A stretch of 64,000 nt of DNA from Melitaea cinxia. Lineage: Eukaryota > Arthropoda > Insecta > Lepidoptera > Nymphalidae. The translations under genes were made by a program, and so were the position numbers. This document shows positions 13,201 to 23,865 of the stretch, one piece after another. The notes below the pieces were generated by a model that made no database searches, was not told the origin of the DNA, and was given only the letters and a program-made list of their open reading frames with translations. The number at the start of each line of letters is the position of its first letter. Position 1 is the stretch's first letter. Location of the stretch: contig NC_059409.1 in the NCBI RefSeq assembly GCF_905220565.1, forward strand, positions 6,703,501 to 6,767,500. Direction: 5' to 3'.

Positions 13201-16200
13201 CTTTCTAATTGCGTACGACAGTGCTATTGCTGACAGATTAATACCATATCAAATGATAAATAAACGAATCAAATAACGCCATAAAAGGCGTTACAAAAAC
13301 GTAACGAATCATTTGCTTAGTAGATTTAACTCCTCATATTTTTTTTTTTAATATGAGACTTTACCTCCAAAAAATCCAATATTCTAGTGTATTATAACTT
13401 TCTCCCTAATCGCATTGTATCCATCCTAGGTGGGTGGGTATAAGTAGATTTATGGTTAATTATCAACTTCCTAATGGTTACGTTTTTAAATAACGGATGG
13501 CTGATTACCTTGAATTTAAGGAAATGTTATATGACTTATTAAACTAAGTTTAGAAAATAACATGCTCTTGCTGGTCAAATCATCAGCACCAAAACTAAAT
13601 ATTTGAGCTTTAAAAAACACTAAATTGGCCAGTAAGCTCTTAATATAAAATTAAAAGGGATTGTTAAAAATTCTAAAAAGTATCCGCAATCACGCATGAA
13701 TGTAAGTTTTATTGATGCTAAAAATATGTAACCTAATTAAGCTGCAAAGAGAAATAATAAAAAGCGGAATTCATAGTTTTAGAAATTTTAGAATCAAAAG
13801 TCTATAAGAATAAGACTAAATTATAATTATGAAAGTATATATGAATCTCGTTATGTTCTTGAAGCTAAATGCATGAAAGTAAATATATAAGTTGCTTTTG
13901 ATTAGAAATAAATAAACAGACGTTTTGTTAACATCATTAAAGTAGCGAAATTGTGCGTGAGGTCTTGTATGAAAGCTCTATCAAAAGTTTTAAAATTTGA
14001 GAGAAATATTTGCACGAGTAATCCCATATTATTTATTCCATAAACATTAGGTCCAATTATGGTCAGGCCTAATATTTATTATCTTAACAGGTAATACAAA
14101 AGTATTCACAACTCGGTCAAATTAACAAAGTACACACATACCGTACCGATAACTTTATTTTAGTCTAAAATGAACAAAACCGCCATCTACAAAAACACAA
14201 AGAACTCATTACTCATGAAACAGATTGATGGCTAATGTACTCGTAAGGAAAGTGCTGCCATCTCTTGATCATACTTGGTACTCAGTGAAAATTTAGAAAG
14301 GTCTTAGAAAAAGTGTCACAGACGCTTTTCGCTTTGTGTCGCTACCAGTAATGGATACGATTTAATATTATAAAAAACAAATGAGTCGTTTTATCTTCTT
14401 TTTAAATTTTAAATAAAAGTATAAAATCAATGAAGTTATATAAATAAAGTCCTAGTATAAGGGAGAGGATAGCTTATAAAGAATCGATAGATATTTTAAA
14501 ATAGAATTAATAGATTTTCTAGAATTTTTAATACTAATTATAAAGCAATACCTTACCTACATTTGAGGCATAAAAAAATCTTTTACCTATTTTTATGTAA
14601 TCCCGAATTACTAAAAGGTTACATTTAAAACAGTTACAAAATCTAAATGTAATATTATTGCAACTCTCGAAGAAATCTTTGTCTCACAATGAAAACACGA
14701 CACATACCAAAATAATACTTGACCTATTGTTTCAGATGTACAAAGTGTTTGATGTGATATTGTATGTCGAAATTATCCTGAGTTAGCGCCCTGACCCCAT
14801 GCCTCGGCTTTCGACATGCAATCCCCTTCACCACGACTACGTCATTACAGGTCCCCCGAAATATTCCAAGCATGCTAGCTATCACCCGCAATACTCTAAA
14901 AAGGCATTTATCTATAAACTGTATGTGTATTAATATTAATTATGAGCAGAAGCGAATATTTAACTCAGACGTGGTAAAAGAAAAAAGTAAAAGTTTTGAA
15001 CTCAGTATATAGCGATGATTAATTTTTCATTAGATTTATGCCTTTTTTAACCTGTCGAATAAATAGATTATTAAAGGAATAAATTTAGCTTATATTGTTT
15101 TATTGTTCATCCTGCATTAGTATTAAGCATGACTAATTTATTCATTAACACATTAGGCATGCTCCTAATTGTTCATACCTGAGTTAGCGTTTATAGAAGA
15201 GCTATTTTCATTTTATTTTAGTCACTATGGATTTTTGCCACATGTTTCGTTAGAGTGTTTCTAAGTTAAAATGGACGCGTGCTTTGTAAGTTTAGAGCTT
15301 TTGCAACAGTAACAGGTAAGTTAAATTAAATAAATATAATATCATTTTTGGGTTTTCGATTTCGAAATAAGAACAAAATTTTTGTTTCATCAAAGAAAAA
15401 TCATAAGTTTCAGATCCAGTCAGATAAATTCAGCTTACATAAAATTAATAAAAAGTTACGAAGTTATTCAGCTACTTTGCATGATGCTTAACCAATTAGA
15501 CTTTGTAAATAGTCTTAGTCTAAAATTACCAAGCACTCTAGAAAATTCTCCTCGTATTGAAGAGTTACCATTATCAGCATCATTACAGACTTACTAACGA
15601 TGACAAGTTCACCCTGTTCAGCAGCTCAACACAACTAAAATAACATTAATAAAACCAAACATAGTAATGTATTTATATAATAATATAACGTATATTATTT
15701 AGTTTTATCATTCATTAAACATCTAATTATTCAGTATATTCAAATTGTATATATGTATTATAAAATAATTGATTCATGTAGTTACGTAAATTTCAAGGAT
15801 ATGACTAGTTTTCAAATATAATAGTCGTTGTTCATTCATTCATATCCACTTAGAAACTTTAGCAGTGCACAAAATTTGCGATAGAACGCCATAAGCACAC
15901 AGAAATCAATTAGTTCCTCGATTAATTTCACAGGTTATTTTTATCTTATTTTTTTTATGAAGCAAACAGGGTTTTGTATCGTTACTTTAGATAATATGGA
16001 GACTAAAATTAGCTCCTACCAGTAATTTCAAAACAAACTAAATAAAAAGGTGACTTTAGAAAATTATTTTTAATTAAAATGTTGCAATCAATCTTTATCT
16101 TATATGATTCAAAAAAAAATTGTTTACATTACTTATCTTTGAAATTCAATGAACAGATAATTTCAAATCGATTAAACACATTCAAAATTTCCATTTCATC

Positions 16201-16544
16201 AATTATTGGTACAGCTTCATGCAGTACCAAATCGTTCTTAGAGGTATCAAGGGGAAATTCGTTCAGGCCCACAGCCAATAGATAAGCTTATCAACGCATC
16301 ACGTATCGCTTGACAACACAATAATGTCGCTTTATTATCAATTATACTACTCTTCGCGATAAATTTCTGCAATTAAATCTTCAAAACTTAAAATGAATCC
16401 TAGTAATCTTTTCAAAACACTTTTTCATTGTGTATTTAAATATTTTCTTTTACATATTTTTTCAATATGTCTGAGACAAAAATAAAAGACATATACAAAA
16501 TATATAATAACAAAAATATTAGTGTTGAAAGGAGTTTTATTATT
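13201..16544. other. No recognised gene
   Basis: AT-rich. Open frames at 15382-15597 and 16079-16285 have no recognisable domain. Poly-T and poly-A tracts only. Nothing supported. Confidence 0.5.
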
Positions 16545-16796
16545 TTTAACCGACTTCAAAAAAAGGAGGAGGTTACTCAATTCGACCGTATAAAGGAAAC
16601 ACTCGAAAATCCGCATAGCTTATTACTGGGTGTACCGATTTTGATGATTTTTAATTTAATCGAAAGCCAATGTTTATCATGTGGTCACATTTAAATTTCA
16701 TCGAGATCTGATTACAACTTTTGGAGTAATCTTTGATAAAGCGTATTTAGTTGACAATTTTTGAAGTCGGTTTTTCTTCGTTTGCCTGCAAACACA
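16545..16796. repeat. CCGACTTCA inverted-repeat element (MITE-like)
   Basis: Left end AACCGACTTCAAAAAAAGG at 16548 and right end ATTTTTGAAGTCGGTTTTTC at 16757 form a clear inverted pair about 225 bases apart. Beyond the right end comes GTTTGCCTGCAAACACAATT, the inverse of the outer sequence at the 2686-3000 copy, so the true element boundary is probably near 16796. Internal ACTGGGTGTACCGATTTTGA also appears, inverted, at 53450. No coding capacity. Confidence 0.7.
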
Positions 16797-17150
16797 ATTA
16801 TGTGAAATAAAACCAGTGTCGTGGTTTAAATTATTAAAAATATGTAGTAAAAATTAGTAAGCGCTTCATCAATAGTTTATTGGTATAATATATTTTATGT
16901 CGTCACGCATGGGAGCGGTTATTACTAAATATCGCGTCGCCTTGTTCAGTTATCAGTCCGGTGATGCGAAAATAAGGGCGTGATATGCGGCTTTACGCTT
17001 TGTACACCAAGCTGTCCGCAAGTCACCAACATGTATCCCATTACACATTTTCATAACAATAAAGCGTGTGTGTTATTTCTTTCTACATATTCCTAGTAAA
17101 AAAACGTCTTACCGCCTTTATATTAACATTTTGTATTGTGTTTTTGGCAG

Positions 17151-17362
17151 GACGATGACCGCAATATGCTTTGTCTGCAATTTACCAATCCTTTCCCACC
17201 AAGTTGGGCTGGTGTGGGCTGGTGGAAACGGATGGGACGAACTCACGCGGTCCACATTGGAAGAGACGACACTTCGACAACGTCTTGGTAACAGAAGAGA
17301 TTCGTCTGCTCAAGTATGTTGTGTTTCACCCCCTGAGCCTGATGTTGCAGATCAGCCACGAG
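17151..17362 (+). CDS. LIM-domain protein, internal exon with CxxC
   Basis: Internal exon of the main gene. The acceptor follows a T-rich tract ending TTTTTGGCAG, and the donor is CACGAG|GTAATT. The first base completes a codon and the exon ends after codon position 1, which joins exactly to the exon at 17484. The chosen frame carries ICFVCNLPILSHQ near its start, NRRDSSAQ near the middle and QPRG at the junction. The RRDSS motif matches the repeats of the next exon and is the main reason for this frame; the other forward frames either hit a stop or lack that motif. ICFVCNLPI looks like the first zinc pair of a LIM domain, but the matching HxxC lies two exons further on. The upstream exon was not found. 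Confidence 0.72.
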
Positions 17363-17483
17363 GTAATTTGTTTTTATTTTTTAATTTTTTACGTGTATGA
17401 TATTTAAGTGTAAAAACTAATATTTATATGAAGTATATTTATTAAAAATTACATATTAAAAAGCCAATTTTCGTGTTCTTTAG
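17363..17483 (+). other. Short intron between the first two recognised exons
   Basis: A 121-base AT-rich intron with GTAATT at its start and a pyrimidine tract TTTTCGTGTTCTTTAG at its end. The phase is conserved across it (phase 1). Confidence 0.8.
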
Positions 17484-18878
17484 GCGGACCTAGACGCCGC
17501 CGCTCATCGTTGGCCCAACTGACAGACATTCTACGAGAATGGGGAGGAGGTGGAAGTAATGCACCAAGACGACAACGTGCTCCATTGTCAAGACGTGAAA
17601 CCTTAGCAGATCTTGCTCGTTCTCTACCCTGGGCACGTCATGAACCACCACCACGTCGAAGACGCGATTCTTCTGCAGATTCTGGTATTAAATCTTCAAC
17701 CTCAAAGCGCCGAGATTCTAAAGCCATAACCCCACATGATTTTCGATCTGATTTTCCAACTTATTTGGAGCGCAAGGATTCTACAATAATGTCTTCAAGA
17801 GAACGACGTGTTAAGAGACGTGGGTCGAGTGATGGCAAGGATCGCAGAGATTCTGTTGATGGTCATCGACACCGCAGAGATTCTGTAGCGGCTCCACCGC
17901 CACGTGTAGTTGCAACTCATAAGAAAAGAAGAGCTTCTCCACCTACTCCAGCACCTCCAGCTTTTGTTGATGCATCGTCTGATCCAGGTCCTTCCACACA
18001 CCCACCGGCTGTAACTGTCGTGACGGTTCATGAACCAACTCGCTCAGATGGTGAATGCCCACCGATGACTATGCCGACAATAATAACTTCAGCAGTAACA
18101 CCTTCTCCCACTTCTCCAACGGCACCAACTTCTAATGCTACACAATTAACACAAGCTTCACAAGCTTGTCAACCTACACAAGCAACGCAAGTAACACCTA
18201 GTGGAAGAACACCTCCAAACTTAGGTGGAAGAAGAGATTCCACTACACAATGTGGTCGAGCTCGAAGAGACTCACGGGCAACTGCTAGTCCAGAAAGAAG
18301 ATTAGTTAGACTACCAAGACAAGCTACAGCATTTGATGATCCATCTGGACCACCTGGAACGCGACGTAGAGATTCAGGTCCAAATTTGGACCCTGATGAT
18401 GCTGGAAGAGCTAGACGCGACTCTTTGAGTCCCGACTCTGCAGCACGACCGCGTCGAGAAAGAAATCAATTAAGTCCCGATAGAGCGGGTGGAGGTGAAC
18501 TAAGTCCATCAGCAGCTCGTAGACGAAGTCGCTTAAGAAGACAAGCATCTTGTGCTCGTGTTGGTAGAGCACGTAGTCCCGAGTCAAGTTCATGTTCCAG
18601 TCGAGATCCGAGCCCGTGCGCACGACCTCCTGAGCGAACAATGTTCAGACGACAATCAACGACTGAAGAAATTTTGATAGCTCGTGGTTTTCGCCGTCAA
18701 TCTACAACCGAAGAAATGATACGATGTCGTAATTTTAGACGACAAAGTTCACAAAGTGATGATGCATGCATGCGCGCTCGAGGTCGTCGTGACTCTTCTA
18801 CGCAAATACTTGATGGTACTATAGGAACTATGACTGTGGAGACAACCAGCACATTTTTCGATTCAAGTACACAAACAG
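17484..18878 (+). CDS. LIM-domain protein, Arg/Ser-rich RRxS-array exon
   Basis: This 1395-base exon (465 codons' worth) is open throughout. Acceptor GTGTTCTTTAG and donor ACAG|GTATGT; phase 1 at both ends. The frame is entered from upstream, so the TTG at 17510 is not a start. The product is disordered, rich in Arg, Ser, Pro and Thr. It has nine RRDS motifs plus RRGS, RRAS, RRRS, three RRQS and one RRET, mostly flanked by further Ser or Thr. It also has a TQ-rich linker (near codons 205-225 from 17510), several LSP sites, and three exact 15-residue repeats starting FRRQS at 18644, 18689 and 18734. The exon ends in DSSTQT. RRxS is the consensus of basophilic kinases such as PKA, so multisite phosphorylation is likely (inference). 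Synonymous codons vary between repeats, which argues for selection on the protein. I do not recognise an orthologue name. Confidence 0.9.
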
Positions 18879-19006
18879 GTATGTAATATTATTTTTGCCT
18901 CTTTTTCTTATTATAAAGTATTTTTCTAACAAAACAAAGCTACTCATATTTATAAGCTAAAACTATATGTAATCGAAACATAGCTATGAGTAATCATTTT
19001 TTAAGT

Positions 19007-19130
19007 AAACAACTTTTTCGGATACTTTACAGCAACCATAGGACTCCAGTCCTAAAAAAGAAAGTTGTTTCATTATAATGAGTGAAATTCGCGTAAACAA
19101 TTCAATAACTATGATTGGCTACATAAAACT
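19007..19130. repeat. Penelope-like/dispersed repeat fragment
   Basis: Contains TCGGATACTTTACAGCAACC, the reverse complement of a stretch at 51471-51490, and AAAGTTGTTTCATTATAATG, similar to sequence just after it there. Such GGTTGCTGTAAAGTATCCGA blocks recur in lepidopteran genomes, possibly as parts of Penelope-like elements. Class uncertain. Confidence 0.4.
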
Positions 19131-19199
19131 ATTTATGATTTTATAAGAAAAATACTCTTAAAGACGCTACTCCTTAGTTGTATAAATATCGCATAGTGC

Positions 19200-19620
19200 A
19201 AAGCGTCCCATACAACCACAACTTATGATTACAAAAGGGTCTGCCACGTGCTCGCTCCCTGCCTATTTGCAGCGTCCAATCGATTCACGCCAAGTTTTGA
19301 TGTCTCGCTTACACAGTAGCATGTGAAGACTGCTTTATCGACAGAGAAAGGTACTAGCGAGTGGCTTCTTTGCCATGAGAGACTATCCTAACGTGGCGCC
19401 CTCTACATAGGTTTGGGCGGGCTATTCTTGAGCAGCCACTTTGAACTAGCAGCGCGTCCGCGCGGACCTCGAAAACGAGATGAGATGAACACGGTCGCCC
19501 GGCGCAGGCTCGCCCGCCCGCGCCCTGTCATCTGTTGCCCACTAACGCTGCCATGTTTACTAAAACGAAAGTGACGTACCGCACACAACGAATAACCTCT
19601 ACAACATTACATTGACAGCT
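19200..19620. promoter_or_regulatory. CpG-rich block, candidate internal promoter
   Basis: A sharp rise in G+C and CpG inside an AT-rich intron, 320 bases after the Arg/Ser exon. It includes GGTTTGGGCGGGCTATTC near 19411, GCGCGTCCGCGCGGACC near 19451 (with an internal palindrome, GTCCGCGCGGAC) and CGCCCGCCCGCGCCCTGTC near 19510. Some GC-box-like GGGCGG sites occur on both strands. A promoter for a shorter isoform beginning upstream of the LIM exons would fit this position, but no start exon with a compatible phase was found. An unrecognised repeat is the alternative. Confidence 0.35.
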
Positions 19621-21560
19621 AAAAATTGCTAGTAAATATTTGTGGACCAATATTGGTCGACTTTGCCTCTACAACGAATCAGTTTATTGAAATTGGTCCG
19701 GGACTATCATCGAATATAAATCGCGAATATTACTATATTTTTGACTTTTACTAAAAAATATTTTTGATTTAATTGTACAAGTGGTGTGGTTCTCCAATTC
19801 TCTTAAAGACAGTGTAAAGGTGTGACGTTAGATAAACACTATCGCGAGAAGCATAGAAATATTATAGAATTAGTACATATTTTAGAATTAAATAAAAACA
19901 CCAAATGATAAAATAAAATAAATAAATAAACAAAAGATTAAATTTTTTAAATACAATATTGTTCGACGAGTGCTTTTTTAAAGCGACAAATTATGGTAAG
20001 TGAAAGTTAAAATATTTACGTTGTATCCGTTCGAAAAGTATCACAATAGGTTTTTAGTAAAGATCAAGAAAGAAATCAAAATAACAAATAAAAAACAAGT
20101 CTAATTTTATTGTAATTATAATTAGCCCTTTTACAAACGTAGTACAAGGATATTTTCTTTAAAGTCAATACGCGAAAAGTATTGTAAAAATTATTTCCGT
20201 TTTAACTTTTGACATGGAGATGCTAGAAATTATAAAATATGTTTTTTCAACTTTTATTTTTTATATTCAAATAGAATACATCATTATCATATTTCATTAA
20301 AGTGTAATTCACTAAACAATATTAGTCTTAAATAAAATTTAAACATAATTTTAATAAAATTTAATATATTTTAAATCAATCACAATGGATTTTAAAACGT
20401 TTATTCTAAAATCACAATTATTGATAATAAATTCGCTTTATACTATGTTCTTCTTTTGTACAACTTGATTAAACAAACGTCTATAGCACTCTAACGTAAT
20501 ATTGCTACGAAAGCTCGTAGCGACATGTTAAAATTTAATTAATGAATAATAAAACACTTTTCTTAAATTATGTTCCCGTAAACGACTCGGTAGTAGAATG
20601 AATTTCTAGACGAGGTTTTCCCTCAGGACAATGATATGGGACTATTCTTTAAGCGTGTATAGATAAAAAAATTGACTACGTGCATGTACTGTAGCTGATG
20701 TAGAAGACATCCATGGGTTACGGCGACCACTTACCATCAAGTAGACCATATGGTTCTTTTTTTAAATAAGTATATTATAAAGTAGTATATTAAAAAAAAT
20801 ATTTACATGTTTACACTTACTACTTGATGGTACAGCTATCTCTATTTAAAGTTCCCTCGTAGCGGTATTGTAGCATTCAACATCGATGACGACGGTTTTT
20901 CTCGTGATAATATCTTATTCAAAACAACTGTTAAATAAAAAGACACTATTGGACACCGAGAGCTTGAAATTCGACCATAATTAATTTAAATTATCAGTTT
21001 GAACATTATTAAGGTTCTGTTGTCAAACACTATATTTCTATTACAATAAACAAAATAGTAAATATGCGTGTGTGTGTCAAATAGGTGGTATTTGTATGGT
21101 GGTATAGGTGTCAATATGGTAGTCTGTGTAATTTATTTTATTGATTTAATATATTTTTTGCATAATTAAAAAAAATATGCATTCTCCACTACTTCTCTAT
21201 ATAAACTTCTTTTTTCTTCAATGTTACATATAATTTTTATTTATTTTTTAAATATGAAGAAAAATACATGTAGGAAAAAAATTAAAATAGGAAGAAAGAA
21301 ATTATATATAAAAAAATATATGTAAAGATGCAGTTAAATAGTCAAGTTCTGAGAATTAGATGCCTTGAAAATGTACAAACTTAATAACTTGAAATTGTGC
21401 ATATTGTTACCTATTTAAATTTAAATGTTTTAGTATAAATTTTCAAAATTCATATAATACAGCTTTAAACGTAACTTAGAAATACTATATAGTGCATTTG
21501 GATTTAGAATCTTACATAATGAAAGAACTTTAATGAAGAGATGTCGATTGACTGCTACAT
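19621..21560. other. Intronic AT-rich sequence; LINE-tail scrap near 20690
   Basis: No coding sequence seen. Near 20700-20755, GACCACTTACCATCAAGTAG resembles the reverse of the CACCTGATGGTAAGCG tail found on family-B repeats, so it is a decayed copy in minus orientation. The rest is AT-rich intron. Confidence 0.45.
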
Positions 21561-21565
21561 GTAAA

Positions 21566-21607
21566 GATGCCTGATGATGATCCAATAAAGGATCGAAACG
21601 TCGCATG
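21566..21607 (+). ncRNA. Hammerhead-ribozyme-like motif
   Basis: In order: ATGC (21567), CTGATGA (21571-21577), GATCC (21579), loop AATAAA, GGATC (21590), GAAA (21595), CGTC, GCAT (21603). CTGATGA and GAAA are the two invariant core strings of hammerhead ribozymes. GATCC/GGATC forms stem II and ATGC/GCAT would form stem I, with GTC as the cleavage-site triplet. Stem III is reduced to a C-G step, which is the weak point. Penelope-like retroelements are known to carry minimal hammerheads, and this is probably the relic of one. Activity is not implied. Confidence 0.5.
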
Positions 21608-23150
21608 AATTTGCAATTAGTGGTTTGATTGGCACCTTATATCCACTTTCCTGCGAACCGTCAAAGAATGTTTTAATAGGTTTTAATTTACATTCCGATA
21701 GTTGTTCTCCTGAGGAAAGTATCACATAGTATTTCCACGTAAATTTCCGATTCCATTGTCATTTATAAACCTTTCTAAGACGGTAGAACACTCGATATAT
21801 TTACATTTGTGTTATTATCGACGTAACGCAGATTTTTATCTATAAATAAATATCTATTATTAAAGCGAATATTGATTGTAGCGTTTATATGGTTCGAAAG
21901 TTAGATGGCTTCCATTATTAAAATATATATTTATATACTCATACTTCCTTCTTGGTGGAACGAAAATTAATTCATTGATAAAGTCATTATGAAGTCTTAC
22001 TTCGAAAAGGTAAAACTAAATATCTAAAACAGAATAATCGAAAAATATTGACTCGCAGATGTATACTACATCATAACCAGAAACAAAATAATTAATTATT
22101 TGATAGCCAGTATAAGGGAAAATGATTAAAATTATTATTCATACAGAATTATTAATTAATCATACAGAGTAACAATATCACACTCATAATGTAACGCAAA
22201 AAAACATCGTATAACCATCAAGTCATCAGTACACAAACGTATGATTAAAATGAATCAAACAGTTTCAGGCAATATCCATTGTCAATCTAATTGATCGACA
22301 TACAGACGATGATTTAATTTTTATCGTATATAGGTTAATCAAAGGTAGTTTACATGTTGTAGTATTAATAATATATTCTTTCCATCTGATTAAAATTTCC
22401 TAAAAGATGATTGAAGACGAAATTATAAAATAGTTAATTAATAAACTAGAGACATAAAAGTATTTAAGTAAACATGTCTGTAAACTTAAAAATTATTATA
22501 TTGACTAGAAACTATAACGATAAATTTTTGATTAGAAGTGTTTTTAACGTTTGAAATAACCTATTTGATTAACTATGGTTAATGTAACCTAAACGTCACG
22601 TAATTGTGTCGTACTTTTCCACTGCCGGAGGCATTCTGTTCTATTAAGGAAAGGGATTGAAACTTAATTTGTCACGCTGATCCACTGCAAATTGGCGAAC
22701 ATACGTGTCTTAGAATTAACACGGATATTTCACTGTTTACCTACGTTTTACTTCATCGAACAAGAGGTAAACTGACAATATCAACGATTCAAAGAATTTG
22801 GAAACCTCACGTTTTTTTTTTTTTTTTTATTCTACGTCTATAAAATTACACGTTTTAATATTATGAGTATCGGCTCATCATATCGAGTATAATAAATATT
22901 TAATTTTTATCATCATGGTCATGCGGCTATGACTGTCATTGTTCTTAATGTTCGGCATATTGAAAAATGCCTAGTACAAACGTGAAATATGATAATAATT
23001 AAATTGATTATCCTTTTTTGAGCAATACTTTTGATATATTTTGTTTTTATATACGATGTTTTTTGTGTGACTGCTTATGCGTGTCAAAAGTTACAGCCAA
23101 ATGTTTTGTTATATAATTATTATATTATTATTAGATTTTAACAAAAAAGT
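21608..23150. other. Intronic sequence without recognised gene
   Basis: AT-rich intron of the LIM-domain gene, with poly-T at 22813-22829. Nothing else supported. Confidence 0.5.
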
Positions 23151-23315
23151 TATTGTTCAGTTCGCAGAGTTATAAAATAAATAAATTTCTAAATAAAAGT
23201 AGCCTAAGTTACTCCTTATTACATCAGCTATCTGCCAGTGAAAGTCCCGTCAAAATCAGCCCAGCCCTTTCAGAGATTAGCCGGAACAGACAGACAGACA
23301 GAGAAAAAATTGAAA
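23151..23315 (+). repeat. Dispersed repeat family C
   Basis: Contains CAGTTCGCAGAGTTATAAAA, AGTAGCCTAAGTTACTCC, CCAGTGAAAGTCCCGTCAAA and an (ACAG)n tail. It matches the better copy at 50398-50590 and shares its head with 36722-36815. It is non-coding; open frames here are incidental. The class is unclear (the GACTTCGTCCGCGTGG head type is abundant in moths and butterflies). Confidence 0.7.
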
Positions 23316-23865
23316 AAAAAATGGTATATGTACCATGTACACATACACAAAAGCTGTTATTTTAATATTACAAACAATAACTCTAATTTTATTTATTTGT
23401 ATAGATTGACAAAAGTAAATTGTGTCTGTCTGTCAGTAGGTTTGAATATTTATGTATATTTCTAATATTCCATTCCGCTCTAGTCTTTATACCACTCATT
23501 ATGACAGCCGGGCTAAGACTTAATCAATCATACTATTGTGTAGCCGGAATACGAAAAAAAAAACATTCTTTTTAAGTCCTATAAAAGAGAAATTTCGAGT
23601 CTTAATAATGACTTAATAATAACAAAAGTAGAGTAATGTAAAGTAATAAAACAGGAAGAATATAAAAATGAGATACATCTCTATAATAAATAATAACCGT
23701 TCAGGCAGAACGTTAAAGAAATAAAGAGCTTTTTTTACAGCAAAACGACTGTAACGCTGAAATAAACGTTATCGTATCGTAACAGTATAGAAAATAAAAT
23801 ACCTATTTACAACGCACTTTACGGCCACGATCGCTTTAATTATGACCTGTCCTATGCTGCGTACG

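Noticed and set aside
16863..17050. ATG-started short frame near 16898 as a first coding exon
   Set aside because: No donor with the phase required by the exon at 17151; it ends in a stop after about 28 codons.
19312..19353. Possible microexon with CEDC after ACACAG, ending GAAAG|GTACTA, that could supply the missing LIM C-x2-C
   Set aside because: It would end in phase 2, but the exon at 30836 must be entered in phase 1 to read the LIM ligands, so it breaks the frame.
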